Positions 7,789-16,574 are shown, counted from the stretch's first letter. The stretch: 64,000 nt of DNA from Pseudoflavonifractor capillosus (GCF_016899775.1 NZ_JACJJE010000009.1:1-64000); one strand, 5' to 3'. Notes: generated from the sequence alone by a model not told the origin. Numbers and translations: made by a program.

Positions 7789-9771
7789 TTGAATCGAAAG
7801 TTGCCCCAGCTGCTTCAGCCCAGCCTGCAGCTCTATTTTATCTGTCTGATTCTGTTCGCCCTGGCCTCCGCTATGTTCAGCCTTCCCCTGGCAATTCTGG
7901 AACTGGCGGTGGTGGTGCTTCTGGCCCTCTACCACCGCAGCAGTCTGAGCAAGCGCCGCCGGGAGATCACCAAGTATATCGAAAACATCACCGGCAATGT
8001 GGACATCGCCACCAAGGACACCATGGTGAACTCCCCCCTGCCCATGATCATCTTCCGGCCGGAGCGCGGGGACATCATCTGGACCAATGACCGCTTCCTC
8101 CAGCTCACCGGCGAAAAGGAGCACCTGTTTGACGCCAAGCTGGAGACAGTCCTCCCCGATTTCGACACCCGCTGGCTGCTGGAGGGAAAGAGCGAGTGCC
8201 CCGACGAGGTGAAGCTGGGGGAGCGCCGCTTTCTGGTATACGGCCATCTGGTGCGGGCCAGCGAGCGGGGAGGCGGCTTTCTGGCCACCACCTACTGGGT
8301 GGACGTGACCGAGCTGGCCAACACCCGGGACCGGTACCAGGCCAGCCGGCCCGCGGCTGCGGTTTTGCTGCTGGACAACTATGAGGACCTGATGAAAAAC
8401 CTCACGGAGAACCAGCGCTCCACCATTTACTCCGAGATCAACGCCCGGCTGGACGCCTGGGCGGCGGGCACCGGCGGCATGCTCCGGCGCATGGAGCGGG
8501 ACCGGTACCTGTTCCTGTTCGAGCAGCAGTACCTGTCCCGGTTCGTGGACCAGAAATTTGACATTCTGGACACCATCCACCAGGTGGTCAGCCCCAGCGG
8601 CCTGTCCGCCACCTTCTCCATCGGCATCGGCGTGGACGGCGACTCCTTCCAGGAGCTGCTCCAGTACGCCAACCTGTCCATTGAGATGGCCCTGTCCCGG
8701 GGCGGCGACCAGGCGGTCATCCGCAACAAGTTCACCTTTGAGTTCTTCGGCGGCCGTTCCAAGGAGACGGAGAAGCGCACCAAGGTCAAGAGCCGGGTCA
8801 TGGCCAACGCCCTGTCCGCCCTGGTGTCCGACTCCTCCTGCCTGTTCATCATGGGTCACCGCTCCCCGGACAACGACTGCATCGGCGCCGCCGCCGGCGT
8901 GTTCGCCATTGCCCGGAAGAGAGGGGTCCCCGCCCACATCATTCAGGAGCCGGGCTCTCCCCCCTCCAAGGTGCTCACCGACCGCCTGATGCAGCTGCCG
9001 GAGTATAAGGACTGTTTCCTCTCCTCCCAGGAGGCGCTGCTCCTCATGGACAACCGCTCTCTGGTGGTGGTGGTGGACACCAACCGCCCCGAGCAGGTCC
9101 AGTCCCAGGAGGTGCTGGAGTCCTGCAACCGCATCGCGGTCATCGACCACCACCGCCGGGCCGCCACCTATATCGAAGGTGCCGCCCTCAACTACCACGA
9201 GCCCTACGCCTCCTCCGCCTCGGAGCTGGTCACCGAGCTGCTCCAGTATATCGCCGACCCCACCGACCTGACGCGGGCGGAGGCGGAGGCCCTGCTGGCG
9301 GGCATTGTCCTGGACACCAAGAACTTCTCCATGCGCACCGGCGGCCGCACCTTTGAGGCGGCGGCCTTCCTGCGCCGGGCCGGGGCGGACACCGCCGAGG
9401 TCAAGAAACTCTTTCAGAACGACCTGGCGGGCACCATCGCCAAGTACGCCATCATCCAGAACGCCAAGCTCTACCGGGACCAGATCGCCATCGCGGTGGT
9501 GGACCACACGGTGGGCCGGGTGACCGCCGCCCAGGCGGCGGACGAGCTGCTGAACATCATCGGCATCGACACCTCCTTCGTCCTCTACCCGGACGGGGAC
9601 CGGATCATCGTCTCGGCCCGTTCCATTGGGGACACCAACGTACAGGTCATCCTGGAGAAGCTGGGGGGCGGTGGCAACGCCGCCGCCGCCGGAGGCCAGA
9701 TCCAGGGCAAGACGCTGGACCAGGTGGCCCAGGAGCTGGCCCAGGCCATCGATCAGTACCTGGAGGAGTAA
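7789..9771 (+). CDS. gdpP: GdpP-family cyclic-di-AMP phosphodiesterase
   Basis: 660 residues, the usual GdpP length. TTG start 7789 fits GGAAGGAGG at 7772-7780 and begins right before the membrane segments. Order: two transmembrane helices (~14-48), degenerate PAS (~80-180), degenerate GGDEF (~185-315), DHH phosphodiesterase plus DHHA1 (~340-660). Metal-binding motifs are MGHRSPDND (H357, D361, D363), VVVDTN (D430) and IDHH (D453-H455). The C-terminal GGGGNAAAAG segment is the DHHA1 loop. The family hydrolyses c-di-AMP to pApA, setting turgor, potassium transport and cell-wall stress responses. First gene of the run to ftsH. The stop codon abuts a heptamer array. Confidence 0.93.
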   Translation: MNRKLPQLLQPSLQLYFICLILFALASAMFSLPLAILELAVVVLLALYHRSSLSKRRREITKYIENITGNVDIATKDTMVNSPLPMIIFRPERGDIIWTNDRFLQLTGEKEHLFDAKLETVLPDFDTRWLLEGKSECPDEVKLGERRFLVYGHLVRASERGGGFLATTYWVDVTELANTRDRYQASRPAAAVLLLDNYEDLMKNLTENQRSTIYSEINARLDAWAAGTGGMLRRMERDRYLFLFEQQYLSRFVDQKFDILDTIHQVVSPSGLSATFSIGIGVDGDSFQELLQYANLSIEMALSRGGDQAVIRNKFTFEFFGGRSKETEKRTKVKSRVMANALSALVSDSSCLFIMGHRSPDNDCIGAAAGVFAIARKRGVPAHIIQEPGSPPSKVLTDRLMQLPEYKDCFLSSQEALLLMDNRSLVVVVDTNRPEQVQSQEVLESCNRIAVIDHHRRAATYIEGAALNYHEPYASSASELVTELLQYIADPTDLTRAEAEALLAGIVLDTKNFSMRTGGRTFEAAAFLRRAGADTAEVKKLFQNDLAGTIAKYAIIQNAKLYRDQIAIAVVDHTVGRVTAAQAADELLNIIGIDTSFVLYPDGDRIIVSARSIGDTNVQVILEKLGGGGNAAAAGGQIQGKTLDQVAQELAQAIDQYLEE

Positions 9772-9802
9772 TGCAGAAGGCAGAATGCAGAAATGCAGAA
9801 TG
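9770..9802. repeat. TGCAGAA heptamer array (copy 2, unpaired)
   Basis: Units TGCAGAA, GGCAGAA, TGCAGAA, ATGCAGAA follow directly from the gdpP TAA. It is almost identical to the left array at 10760. No inverse array is seen before rplI; the far side instead carries the TAGGGGCGGC repeat. Confidence 0.8.
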
Positions 9803-9849
9803 AATTCAGCGCACAGGTTTCATCTTACAGTTTGAAAGGAGCCCTTGGA

Positions 9850-10119
9850 ATGAATTCGCAAGGTTTCTGGCGCCGCAGAGAGACACGGATAGCCATATAT
9901 GCGATTCTCTTTTTGTGCTGTTTGATTCTGATTTTCGCCTCGGAATTCCTGGGCAGAGCCATTGTTAGTTTTGGAAAAAGCAGCTGGCCTACAGAAGATG
10001 TGTACCGGACTGCTGCCATGGTGCGCCAGGCTGGGATCTTGACCGGAGGGATCTCCGGCTTGGGACTGGTCCTTGAGTCCTCCAAGCTTGGAGAAAAAAA
10101 CCAGGATTCCACTGTTTAA
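9850..10119 (+). CDS. Small membrane protein of unknown function
   Basis: 89 residues, not recognised. ATG 9850 is chosen because GAAAGGAGC (9834-9842) stands seven bases before it. Upstream in-frame codons run through the heptamer repeat. Layout: basic N-terminus (WRRRETR), strong transmembrane helix IAIYAILFLCCLILIF (~13-30), polar stretch, a second weaker hydrophobic segment (ILTGGISGLGLVLES, ~62-76), then a charged tail. It lies between gdpP and rplI in a segment bounded by two repeat families, so it is probably accessory. It could also be a chance frame, but the well-placed ribosome site and helix argue for a gene. Confidence 0.5.
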   Translation: MNSQGFWRRRETRIAIYAILFLCCLILIFASEFLGRAIVSFGKSSWPTEDVYRTAAMVRQAGILTGGISGLGLVLESSKLGEKNQDSTV

Positions 10120-10164
10120 ATGCGGCTTTGTCCCTAGTAGACAATGATAGAATCCCATCGATGC

Positions 10165-10226
10165 GTAGGGGCGGCTCCTGGCCGCCCGCCGCAGTTTTAA
10201 ACCGGGCGGCCGAAGGCCGCCCCTAC
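10165..10226. repeat. TAGGGGCGGC intergenic repeat (copy 2, complete inverted form)
   Basis: GTAGGGGCGGC at 10165 and GCCGCCCCTAC at 10216-10226 form the outer inverted ends. Inside, GGCCGCCCG and CGGGCGGCC pair around GCAGTTTTAAAC. It is a 62-base, nearly palindromic unit. Confidence 0.8.
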
Positions 10227-10286
10227 ACCCTACACAGCGTATCTTCTCATCTTTTTATTACCAATCGACATTAGGAGGAACTGAAC

Positions 10287-10736
10287 ATGAAAGTGATTTT
10301 GCAGCAGGACGTGCGCGGCCAGGGCAAGAAGGGCCAGATGGTGGAGGTCTCCGACGGATACGCCCGGAACTTCCTGCTCCCCCGGAAACTGGCTGTTCTG
10401 GCCACCGCTGAGAACGTGAACACCATGAAGCAGCAGGAGAAGGCCCGCAAGGCCCAGGAGGCCGCCGAGAAGGCGGAGGCCGAGGCCCTGTCCAAGAAGC
10501 TGGAGGGGCTCACCGTAAAGGTGGCCGCCAAGGCCGGCGAGGGCGGCCGCCTGTTCGGCGCCGTCACCGCCAAGGAGATCTCCGAGTGCCTCTCCCAGCA
10601 GCACGGCGTCAACATCGCCAAGGCCAAGCTGGTGCTGGACGAGCCCATCAAGTCCTGCGGCGGCTATCAGGTGAAGGCCAAGCTGGGGTATGAGGTCACC
10701 GGCATCGTCAACGTGGTCGTAACCGAGGAAAAATAA
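10287..10736 (+). CDS. rplI: 50S ribosomal protein bL9
   Basis: 149 residues, full length. N-terminal rRNA-binding domain with the family signature starting GQGKKGQMVEVSDGYARNFL (~12-31). Long charged connecting helix (QQEKARKAQEAAEKAEAEA), then the C-terminal domain from ~76. AGGAGGAACTGAAC precedes the ATG. In Firmicutes rplI normally sits between gdpP and dnaB, as here. The last codons form the left arm of the following terminator. Confidence 0.97.
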   Translation: MKVILQQDVRGQGKKGQMVEVSDGYARNFLLPRKLAVLATAENVNTMKQQEKARKAQEAAEKAEAEALSKKLEGLTVKVAAKAGEGGRLFGAVTAKEISECLSQQHGVNIAKAKLVLDEPIKSCGGYQVKAKLGYEVTGIVNVVVTEEK

Positions 10737-10758
10737 GCCTTTTGGCTTATTTTTCCTC
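10725..10758 (+). terminator. Terminator overlapping the end of rplI
   Basis: GAGGAAAAATAAGCC, loop TTTT, GGCTTATTTTTCCTC: a perfect 15-bp stem whose left arm contains the last codons and the TAA stop of rplI. A T-rich right arm completes it. It would separate rplI from dnaB transcription unless read through. Confidence 0.85.
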
Positions 10759-10759
10759 T

Positions 10760-10793
10760 TAATGCAGAAGGCAGAATGCAGGAATGCAGAATG
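10760..10793. repeat. Left TGCAGAA heptamer array of the four-helix-bundle element
   Basis: TAATGCAGAAGGCAGAATGC and on to 10793. The units match those at 9770 and are inverse to the array at 11157-11192. Confidence 0.85.
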
Positions 10794-10804
10794 TGAGGGC
10801 ATCC

Positions 10805-11157
10805 ATGCGAGAAAATGTCATCTTGGAAAAAAGCTTTGCCTTTTCTGTCCGCGCAGTCCGAGCATATCAGCATCTAGCAAGCGAAAAAAAGAGTACGTAC
10901 TCTCGAAACAATTCCTGCGCTCTGCCACCAGCATCGGTGCAAATGTACATGAGGCAAATAATGCCCAGAGTAAAAAGGACTTTATTTCCAAAATGTACAT
11001 TTCCTATAAAGAGGCCACAGAAACGGAATATTGGATCAAGTTGTTGACTGAAACAGAGTATTTTACAGACGCAGAGGGCAGCAGCCTGCTGACAGACTGT
11101 GTGGAATTGAAGCAGATTTTAACCGCCATTTTAAAAAGCGCAAAGCGGTCGGTATAA
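10805..11157 (+). pseudogene. Four-helix-bundle protein (23S rRNA IVS / Avd-like), frameshifted at an A7 run
   Basis: ATG 10805 opens MRENVILEKSFAFSVRAVRA and continues YQHLASEKK. The family's next segment, KEYVLSKQFLRSATSIGANV, is found one frame away and runs to a stop at 11155-11157. The frames meet at GCGAAAAAAAGAG (A7 at 10884-10890). One more A would give a continuous ~117-residue protein with the motif RSxxSIGANVxEA. The family includes proteins encoded in 23S rRNA intervening sequences and Avd of diversity-generating retroelements. Their function outside retroelements is largely unknown. The gene fills a segment bounded by inverted heptamer arrays, between rplI and dnaB. It could be a dead gene, a phase-variable homopolymer, or a sequencing error. 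Confidence 0.8.
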
Positions 11158-11192
11158 TTCATTCTGCATTCTGCATTCTGCATTCTGCATTA
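11157..11192. repeat. Right (inverse) heptamer array of the four-helix-bundle element
   Basis: Four to five TTCTGCA units follow the TAA of the four-helix-bundle gene and end 17 bases before dnaB. Confidence 0.85.
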
Positions 11193-11209
11193 TCTGGGGG
11201 TGGTTGAAC

Positions 11210-12565
11210 ATGCCAATGGAAGACGAGGAGCTGCTGCTCAAGCAGCTGCCCCACTCGGTGGAGGCGGAGCAGGCGGTGCTGGGCTCCATGCTCATCGACG
11301 CCCGGTGCGTGCCCGAGGTCATCGACCAGCTCCGTCCCGACGACTTCTATGTGAAGCAGAACCGGGAGATCTATGAGACCATCTACTCCATGTTCAACTA
11401 CTCCCTCACCATTGACCCGGTGACGGTGCTGGAGAACATGAAGCAGAACGGGGTGTACGACGAGAACACCTCCCGGGGCTATCTGCTCCAGCTCATGGAC
11501 ACCACTCCCACCGCCGCCAACGTCAAGGAGTACATCGGGATCTTAAAGGACAAGACCCTGCTGCGCCGGGTGGCGGAGACGGCTGGAGAGCTCACCGTTC
11601 TCATCCAGCAGGGCACTGAGACCGGCCAGGACGTGCTGGAGGCGGCGGAGCAGCGGATCTACGCCATCCGTCAGGGCCGGGCCGCCCAGGGGCTCACCCC
11701 CATCTCCCAGGTGCTGCTGGATGTGTACGCCCGGCTGGAGGAGCTGGCCGCCAGCGATTCGGCCATTCCCGGCCTCTCCACCGGCCTGACCGATCTGGAC
11801 CGGGCCATCTCGGGCCTTAACAAGTCCGACCTGATTCTGCTGGCCGCCCGCCCCGGTATGGGCAAGACCTCCATGGCCCTGAACATTCTGCTTGAGGCGG
11901 GCAAGAAATCCGGAAAAAATGTCGTCTTCTTCTCGTTGGAAATGAGCCGGGAGCAGCTGGCCCTCCGTCTCATCTCCAGCGAGTGCTTTGTGGACAACAA
12001 GAAGCTGGTCACCGGCAACCTGGCCCCGGAGGACTGGGAGAAGATCATGGTGGCCACCGAGTCCCTGAACCGCTCCCACATCCTCATCGACGACGACTCC
12101 ACCGTGTCGGTGGCCGACATCCTGGCCAAGTGCCGCCGGGTGGACAACCTGGGGCTGGTCATCATCGACTACCTTCAGCTGATGCAGTCCGCCGGCGGGC
12201 GGCAGTACTCCGGCGAAAACCGCCAGCAGGTGGTGTCCGACATCTCCCGGGCCCTGAAGATCATGGCCAAAGAGCTGGACGTGCCGGTTCTGTGCCTCAG
12301 CCAGCTCTCCCGCGCCAACGAGAGCCGCAGCGACAAGCGGCCCATGCTCTCCGACCTGCGTGAATCGGGCGCCATCGAGCAGGACGCGGACATTGTCATG
12401 TTCCTGTATCGGGAGGGCTACTACGACAAGGAGACCCCCAACCCCAATCTGGCCGAGTGCATCATCGCCAAAAACCGCCACGGAGAAACCCGGACGGTGG
12501 AGCTCCAGTGGCTGCCCGAGTTTACCACCTTCGGCAACATGGAGTGGCAGCACGAGGAGTACTGA
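11210..12565 (+). CDS. dnaB: Replicative DNA helicase DnaB (Firmicutes DnaC)
   Basis: 451 residues. Hexameric 5'-3' helicase of the replication fork. The N-terminal DnaB domain starts PHSVEAEQAVLGSMLID (~14-30). The RecA-like C-terminal domain has Walker A ARPGMGKT (213-220), Walker B LVIIDYLQLM, and the SQLSRANE and DLRESGAIEQDAD motifs typical of DnaB. ATG 11210 lies seven bases after GGGGGTGG. TTG 11204 is an alternative start. It precedes tilS, hpt and ftsH. Confidence 0.97.
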   Translation: MPMEDEELLLKQLPHSVEAEQAVLGSMLIDARCVPEVIDQLRPDDFYVKQNREIYETIYSMFNYSLTIDPVTVLENMKQNGVYDENTSRGYLLQLMDTTPTAANVKEYIGILKDKTLLRRVAETAGELTVLIQQGTETGQDVLEAAEQRIYAIRQGRAAQGLTPISQVLLDVYARLEELAASDSAIPGLSTGLTDLDRAISGLNKSDLILLAARPGMGKTSMALNILLEAGKKSGKNVVFFSLEMSREQLALRLISSECFVDNKKLVTGNLAPEDWEKIMVATESLNRSHILIDDDSTVSVADILAKCRRVDNLGLVIIDYLQLMQSAGGRQYSGENRQQVVSDISRALKIMAKELDVPVLCLSQLSRANESRSDKRPMLSDLRESGAIEQDADIVMFLYREGYYDKETPNPNLAECIIAKNRHGETRTVELQWLPEFTTFGNMEWQHEEY

Positions 12566-12585
12566 CCGTATTTTCAGGAGGAATT

Positions 12586-14007
12586 ATGACCGATCCCATG
12601 GTCCAGCTGATTCGGGAATACCGTCTGATCCCTCCGGGAAGCGCCGTGCTGTGCGCCGTCTCCGGCGGCGCGGATTCCATTTATCTGCTCCACCGGCTCT
12701 GGCGGCTGCGCCGGGAGCTGAATTTCACCCTGGCGGCCGCCCACTTCGACCACCGGCTCCGGGGTGCGGAGTCCGCCCAGGACATGGAGTTTGTCCGGGA
12801 GTTTGTCTCCCTGTGCTGCGGCCGGGAGCGGACGCTCCGCCCGGACGGAACCGTGGAGACGCTGCCTCCGGTGGAGCTGTTCACCGGCTCCGGCGATGTG
12901 GCGGCCCGGGCCAAGGAGACCGGCCGTGGCCTGGAGGAGACCGCCCGGGAACTGCGGTACGCCTTTCTCCGGAAAACCGCCCGGACCGCCGGTGCCCAGT
13001 ACATCGCCGTGGCCCACACCGCCGGCGACAACGCCGAGACGCTGCTGTTCCATCTGGCCCGGGGGACCGGCCTGCGGGGGCTGTGCGGCATGGCCCCCAA
13101 AAACGGGGACCTGATCCGCCCCCTGCTCACCACCACCCGGGGGGAGATCGAGGACTACCTGCGCTTCTGGGGACTCCCTTGGCGGGAGGACCCCTCCAAC
13201 CGGGAGGACGTCTACGCCCGGAACCGGCTCCGCCACCGGGTGCTCCCTGAGCTGGAGGCCCTCTACCCCGGGTTCCTGGTGCGGCTGACTGACACCGCCC
13301 AGCGGCTGCGGGAGGACGAGGACTGCCTCACCGCCCAGGCGGAGGAGGCCCTGGAACGGCTCCAGGAGGAGGTGGACGGGACCCTCTCCCTCCCGGCGGA
13401 GGATGTGGCCCGGCTGCCCCAGCCCCTTGCCGTCCGGGCCGTCCGGGCCCTGCTGGCCCGGGCCAGCGGCGGAGATGACCGGTGCTCCGCCGCCCATCTG
13501 GAGGCCCTGACGGACCTGTGCCGCACCCAGGACCCCTCCGCGCAGATCGACCTGCCCGGGGGGCTGACCGCCCGGCGGGAGTACGGCCGCCTGGTCCTCA
13601 CCCGGCTGGCCTCTCCCCCTCCCCTCTCCGCCGTGGAGCTGGCGCTGCCCGGCCTGACCCGGGCCGGGGACTGGGAGATCACCTGCACTCTGGAGCGGTA
13701 CCGCGGACAGCCCCAGCGGCCCCTGGACTTTTTTTTGGACCGGAGCGCGGCCCCGGCCCTCACCGCCCGCTCCCGGCAGGTTGGCGACCGGCTGACGCTC
13801 CCCGGACGCCCCGGACGTCCTCTGAAGAAGTGGTATGTGGACGAAAAAATTCCCCGGACGCTGCGGGACCAGCTCCCCGTCCTGGAAAGCGGCGGACGGG
13901 TGGCCGGAGCGGCCGGCCTGGGACCGGACGCGGCGTTTTTGCCCTCAGAGAGGGGCGAAGCCTGGCACATCCGCCTGGTCCATCCGAAATTCGGAGAAAA
14001 AAACTGA
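12586..14007 (+). CDS. tilS: tRNA(Ile)-lysidine synthetase TilS
   Basis: 473 residues. Attaches lysine to C34 of tRNA-Ile(CAU) so it reads AUA. The PP-loop ATP motif is AVSGGADS (~23-30). HFDHRLRG (~57) and the VAHTAGDNAETLL segment (~140) complete the N-terminal N-type ATP pyrophosphatase domain. The C-terminal TilS domain ends with GDRLTLPGRPGRPLKKWYVD. The start is set by CAGGAGGAATT at 12576. It is 20 bases after dnaB and followed by hpt and ftsH, the standard Firmicutes order. Confidence 0.95.
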   Translation: MTDPMVQLIREYRLIPPGSAVLCAVSGGADSIYLLHRLWRLRRELNFTLAAAHFDHRLRGAESAQDMEFVREFVSLCCGRERTLRPDGTVETLPPVELFTGSGDVAARAKETGRGLEETARELRYAFLRKTARTAGAQYIAVAHTAGDNAETLLFHLARGTGLRGLCGMAPKNGDLIRPLLTTTRGEIEDYLRFWGLPWREDPSNREDVYARNRLRHRVLPELEALYPGFLVRLTDTAQRLREDEDCLTAQAEEALERLQEEVDGTLSLPAEDVARLPQPLAVRAVRALLARASGGDDRCSAAHLEALTDLCRTQDPSAQIDLPGGLTARREYGRLVLTRLASPPPLSAVELALPGLTRAGDWEITCTLERYRGQPQRPLDFFLDRSAAPALTARSRQVGDRLTLPGRPGRPLKKWYVDEKIPRTLRDQLPVLESGGRVAGAAGLGPDAAFLPSERGEAWHIRLVHPKFGEKN

Positions 14008-14065
14008 AAAAACGCCTGGTTTTGAAGGCTGGGCTGTGGTATTGTATTGCGAGGAGGAACCAAAC

Positions 14066-14608
14066 ATGCTAGAGAAAGATATTCAGGAGGTCCTATTCAC
14101 CGAGGAACAGCTGGCCCGCCGGGTGGGTGAACTGGCCCACCAGATCACCCAGGACTACCAGGGCCGGGAAATTGTGCTCATCAGCGTCCTGCGGGGCTCC
14201 TTCGTCTTTATGGCGGACCTGTGCCGCCGGATCGACCTGCCCTGCACCGTGGACTTTATGTCGGTGTCCTCCTACGGCACCGGCACCTCCTCCAGCGGCC
14301 AGGTCCAGATCACCAAGGACCTGTCCGGCAACATCGAGGGCAAGGACATCCTCGTGGTGGAGGACATTCTGGACTCGGGCAACACCCTGAGCTATCTGCT
14401 GCGGGTGCTGGAACAGCGGGGTCCCGCCTCTGTCCGCCTGTGCACCCTGCTTGATAAGCCGGACCGCCGGGTCAAGCCAGTGGAGGTCCACTACTCCGGC
14501 TTCACCATCCCCGACGCCTTTGTGGTGGGTTACGGTCTGGACTACGCCGAGCACTACCGCAACCTACCCTACATTGGAATTTTAAAGCCGGAGGTCTACG
14601 GGGGCTGA
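14066..14608 (+). CDS. hpt: Hypoxanthine phosphoribosyltransferase
   Basis: 180 residues. Purine salvage: hypoxanthine or guanine plus PRPP gives IMP or GMP. The PRPP-binding motif is ILVVEDILDSGNTL (~94-107). The flexible-loop residues SYGTGTSSSG (~68) and the base-binding LDKPDRR...AFVVGYGLDYAE C-terminal motif are present. GAGGAGGAACC precedes ATG 14066. A run of in-frame upstream codons overlaps tilS and is not used. It lies between tilS and ftsH. Confidence 0.95.
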   Translation: MLEKDIQEVLFTEEQLARRVGELAHQITQDYQGREIVLISVLRGSFVFMADLCRRIDLPCTVDFMSVSSYGTGTSSSGQVQITKDLSGNIEGKDILVVEDILDSGNTLSYLLRVLEQRGPASVRLCTLLDKPDRRVKPVEVHYSGFTIPDAFVVGYGLDYAEHYRNLPYIGILKPEVYGG

Positions 14609-14678
14609 ACTCCCCCTTCTCCGGCACGGCGGCTGGCGGACTGCCCATCAAAACCGCCGGAAAGGAAGTGCATCCCCT

Positions 14679-16553
14679 TTGAAGCGATTCAGTTCCCGGG
14701 ACGTGATCCTCTATCTGATGCTGATTCTGCTGATGGTCTTTGCCGTCACCACGCTCCAGCGGATGGATCAGTCCAGAGATCCCACCTACGGCCAGGTGCG
14801 GACCCTGTTTGAACAGGAGCGGGTCCAATCCTTCTCCCTGGAGGGCAACAACCTCACCCTGGAGGTTCGGGGGGAGGGCGACACTACCAGCACCCTCCAC
14901 TACGAGGTGGCCAACCTCTATATCTTCTACAATGACCTGCACGAGCTCATCGACCAGCAGCGGGCCAGCGGCGTGCTGGTGGACTGCGACTACAAACCGG
15001 GCATCGAGTCCAGCTGGTGGTTCGGCCTGCTGCCCTACCTGATTATCATTCTGGTGGTGGGCGCCTTCTGGTATATGATGTACCTGCGCCAGGCCAACGC
15101 CAACTCCGGCGGCGGCCCCGGCCCCAGCCGGTTCGGCCACGCCCGCACCCGCACCCTGGCCGACCAGGGAAAGAAGGTCACCTTCAACGATGTGGCCGGG
15201 GCGGACGAGGAGAAGGAGGAGCTCCAGGAGATCGTGGAGTTTCTCCGGGACCCTCAGAAGTTCATCGCCCTGGGGGCCCGCATCCCCAAGGGCGTGCTGC
15301 TGGTGGGCCCTCCGGGCACCGGCAAGACGCTGATCGCCAAGGCGGTGGCCGGGGAGGCCGGTGTTCACTTCCTGTCCATCTCCGGCTCCGACTTTGTGGA
15401 GCTGTACGTGGGCGTGGGCGCCAGCCGGGTCCGGGATCTGTTTGACCAGGCCAAGAAGGAGGCCCCCGCCATCGTCTTCATCGACGAGATCGACGCGGTG
15501 GGCCGCCAGCGCGGCGCCGGCCTGGGCGGCGGACACGACGAGCGGGAGCAGACCCTGAACCAGCTGCTGGTGGAGATGGACGGCTTTGCCTCCAACGAGG
15601 GGGTCATCGTCATGGCCGCCACCAACCGCCAGGACATTCTGGACCCCGCCCTGCTGCGCCCCGGCCGCTTTGACCGGCAGATCTATGTGGGACTCCCCGA
15701 TATCCGGGGCCGGGAGGAGATTTTGAAGGTCCACGCCCGGAAGAAACCCCTGTCCGAGGACGCCTCCCTGTCGGATATCGCCAAGGCCACCGCCGGCTTC
15801 ACCGGCGCCGACCTGGAGAACCTGCTCAACGAGGCCGCCCTTCTGGCCGCCCGGGCCAACCAGCGGTTCATCACCATGTCCGACCTCCACGAGGCCATGA
15901 TGAAGGTCATCGCGGGCCCGGAGAAGAAGAGCCGGGTGGTCACTCCCCTGGCCAAGCGGCTCACCGCCTACCACGAGGCGGGCCACGCCGTTGTCATCCA
16001 CGAGCTGCCCACCCAGGACCCGGTGCACCAGATCACCATTATTCCCCGGGGCCCCGCCGGCGGCATGACCATCTCCCTCCCCCAGGAGGACCGGGCCTAC
16101 CAGTCCAAGGCGGAGCTGGAGGAGCACATCGCCGTGTGCCTGGGCGGCCGGGTGGCCGAGCAGCTGGTGCTGGGGGATATCTCCACCGGCGCCTCCAATG
16201 ACATTCAGAAGGCCTCCTCCATCGCCCGTGCCATGGTCACCAAGTACGGCATGAGCGAGAAGCTGGGCACTATCGCCTACGGCAACGAGAGCGACGAGGT
16301 CTTTATCGGCCGGACCATGGCCCAGGCCCGCAGCTACTCCGAGGATGTGGCCGGCCTCATCGACGAGGAGGTCAAGTCCATTGTGGACCGGGCCTACGCC
16401 CGCTGCGAGGAGATCCTCACCCGGTGCCGGCCCCAGCTGGAGCTCACCGCCCAGTATCTGCTGGCCCATGAGACCATGAGCGGCGCTGAGTTCGCCAAGG
16501 TGTTTACCGACCCCGAGGCCGAGGAGTTCCTGGCCCTGCCCAGCGCCACCTGA
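14679..16553 (+). CDS. ftsH: ATP-dependent zinc metalloprotease FtsH
   Basis: 624 residues, membrane-anchored AAA protease degrading misfolded membrane and regulatory proteins. Two transmembrane helices (~9-26 and ~116-136) flank the extracytoplasmic domain. Walker A is GPPGTGKT (210-217), Walker B is IVFIDEID (265-272), SRH is [10 protein letters not shown]. The zinc site is HEAGH (432-436), with the third ligand region later. TTG start 14679 is used with AAAGGAAG ten bases upstream. The GTG nearby is out of frame and stops at once. Last gene of the run. Confidence 0.97.
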   Translation: MKRFSSRDVILYLMLILLMVFAVTTLQRMDQSRDPTYGQVRTLFEQERVQSFSLEGNNLTLEVRGEGDTTSTLHYEVANLYIFYNDLHELIDQQRASGVLVDCDYKPGIESSWWFGLLPYLIIILVVGAFWYMMYLRQANANSGGGPGPSRFGHARTRTLADQGKKVTFNDVAGADEEKEELQEIVEFLRDPQKFIALGARIPKGVLLVGPPGTGKTLIAKAVAGEAGVHFLSISGSDFVELYVGVGASRVRDLFDQAKKEAPAIVFIDEIDAVGRQRGAGLGGGHDEREQTLNQLLVEMDGFASNEGVIVMAATNRQDILDPALLRPGRFDRQIYVGLPDIRGREEILKVHARKKPLSEDASLSDIAKATAGFTGADLENLLNEAALLAARANQRFITMSDLHEAMMKVIAGPEKKSRVVTPLAKRLTAYHEAGHAVVIHELPTQDPVHQITIIPRGPAGGMTISLPQEDRAYQSKAELEEHIAVCLGGRVAEQLVLGDISTGASNDIQKASSIARAMVTKYGMSEKLGTIAYGNESDEVFIGRTMAQARSYSEDVAGLIDEEVKSIVDRAYARCEEILTRCRPQLELTAQYLLAHETMSGAEFAKVFTDPEAEEFLALPSAT

Positions 16554-16574
16554 GACATCCACCTGTGTACAACT

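Noticed and set aside
2966-11192. CRISPR array
   Set aside because: The repeats are 7-base tandem units without spacers, and no cas genes are present.
12360-13250. 296-codon frame spanning dnaB-tilS
   Set aside because: Out of frame with both genes, Arg/Pro-rich, no ribosome site.
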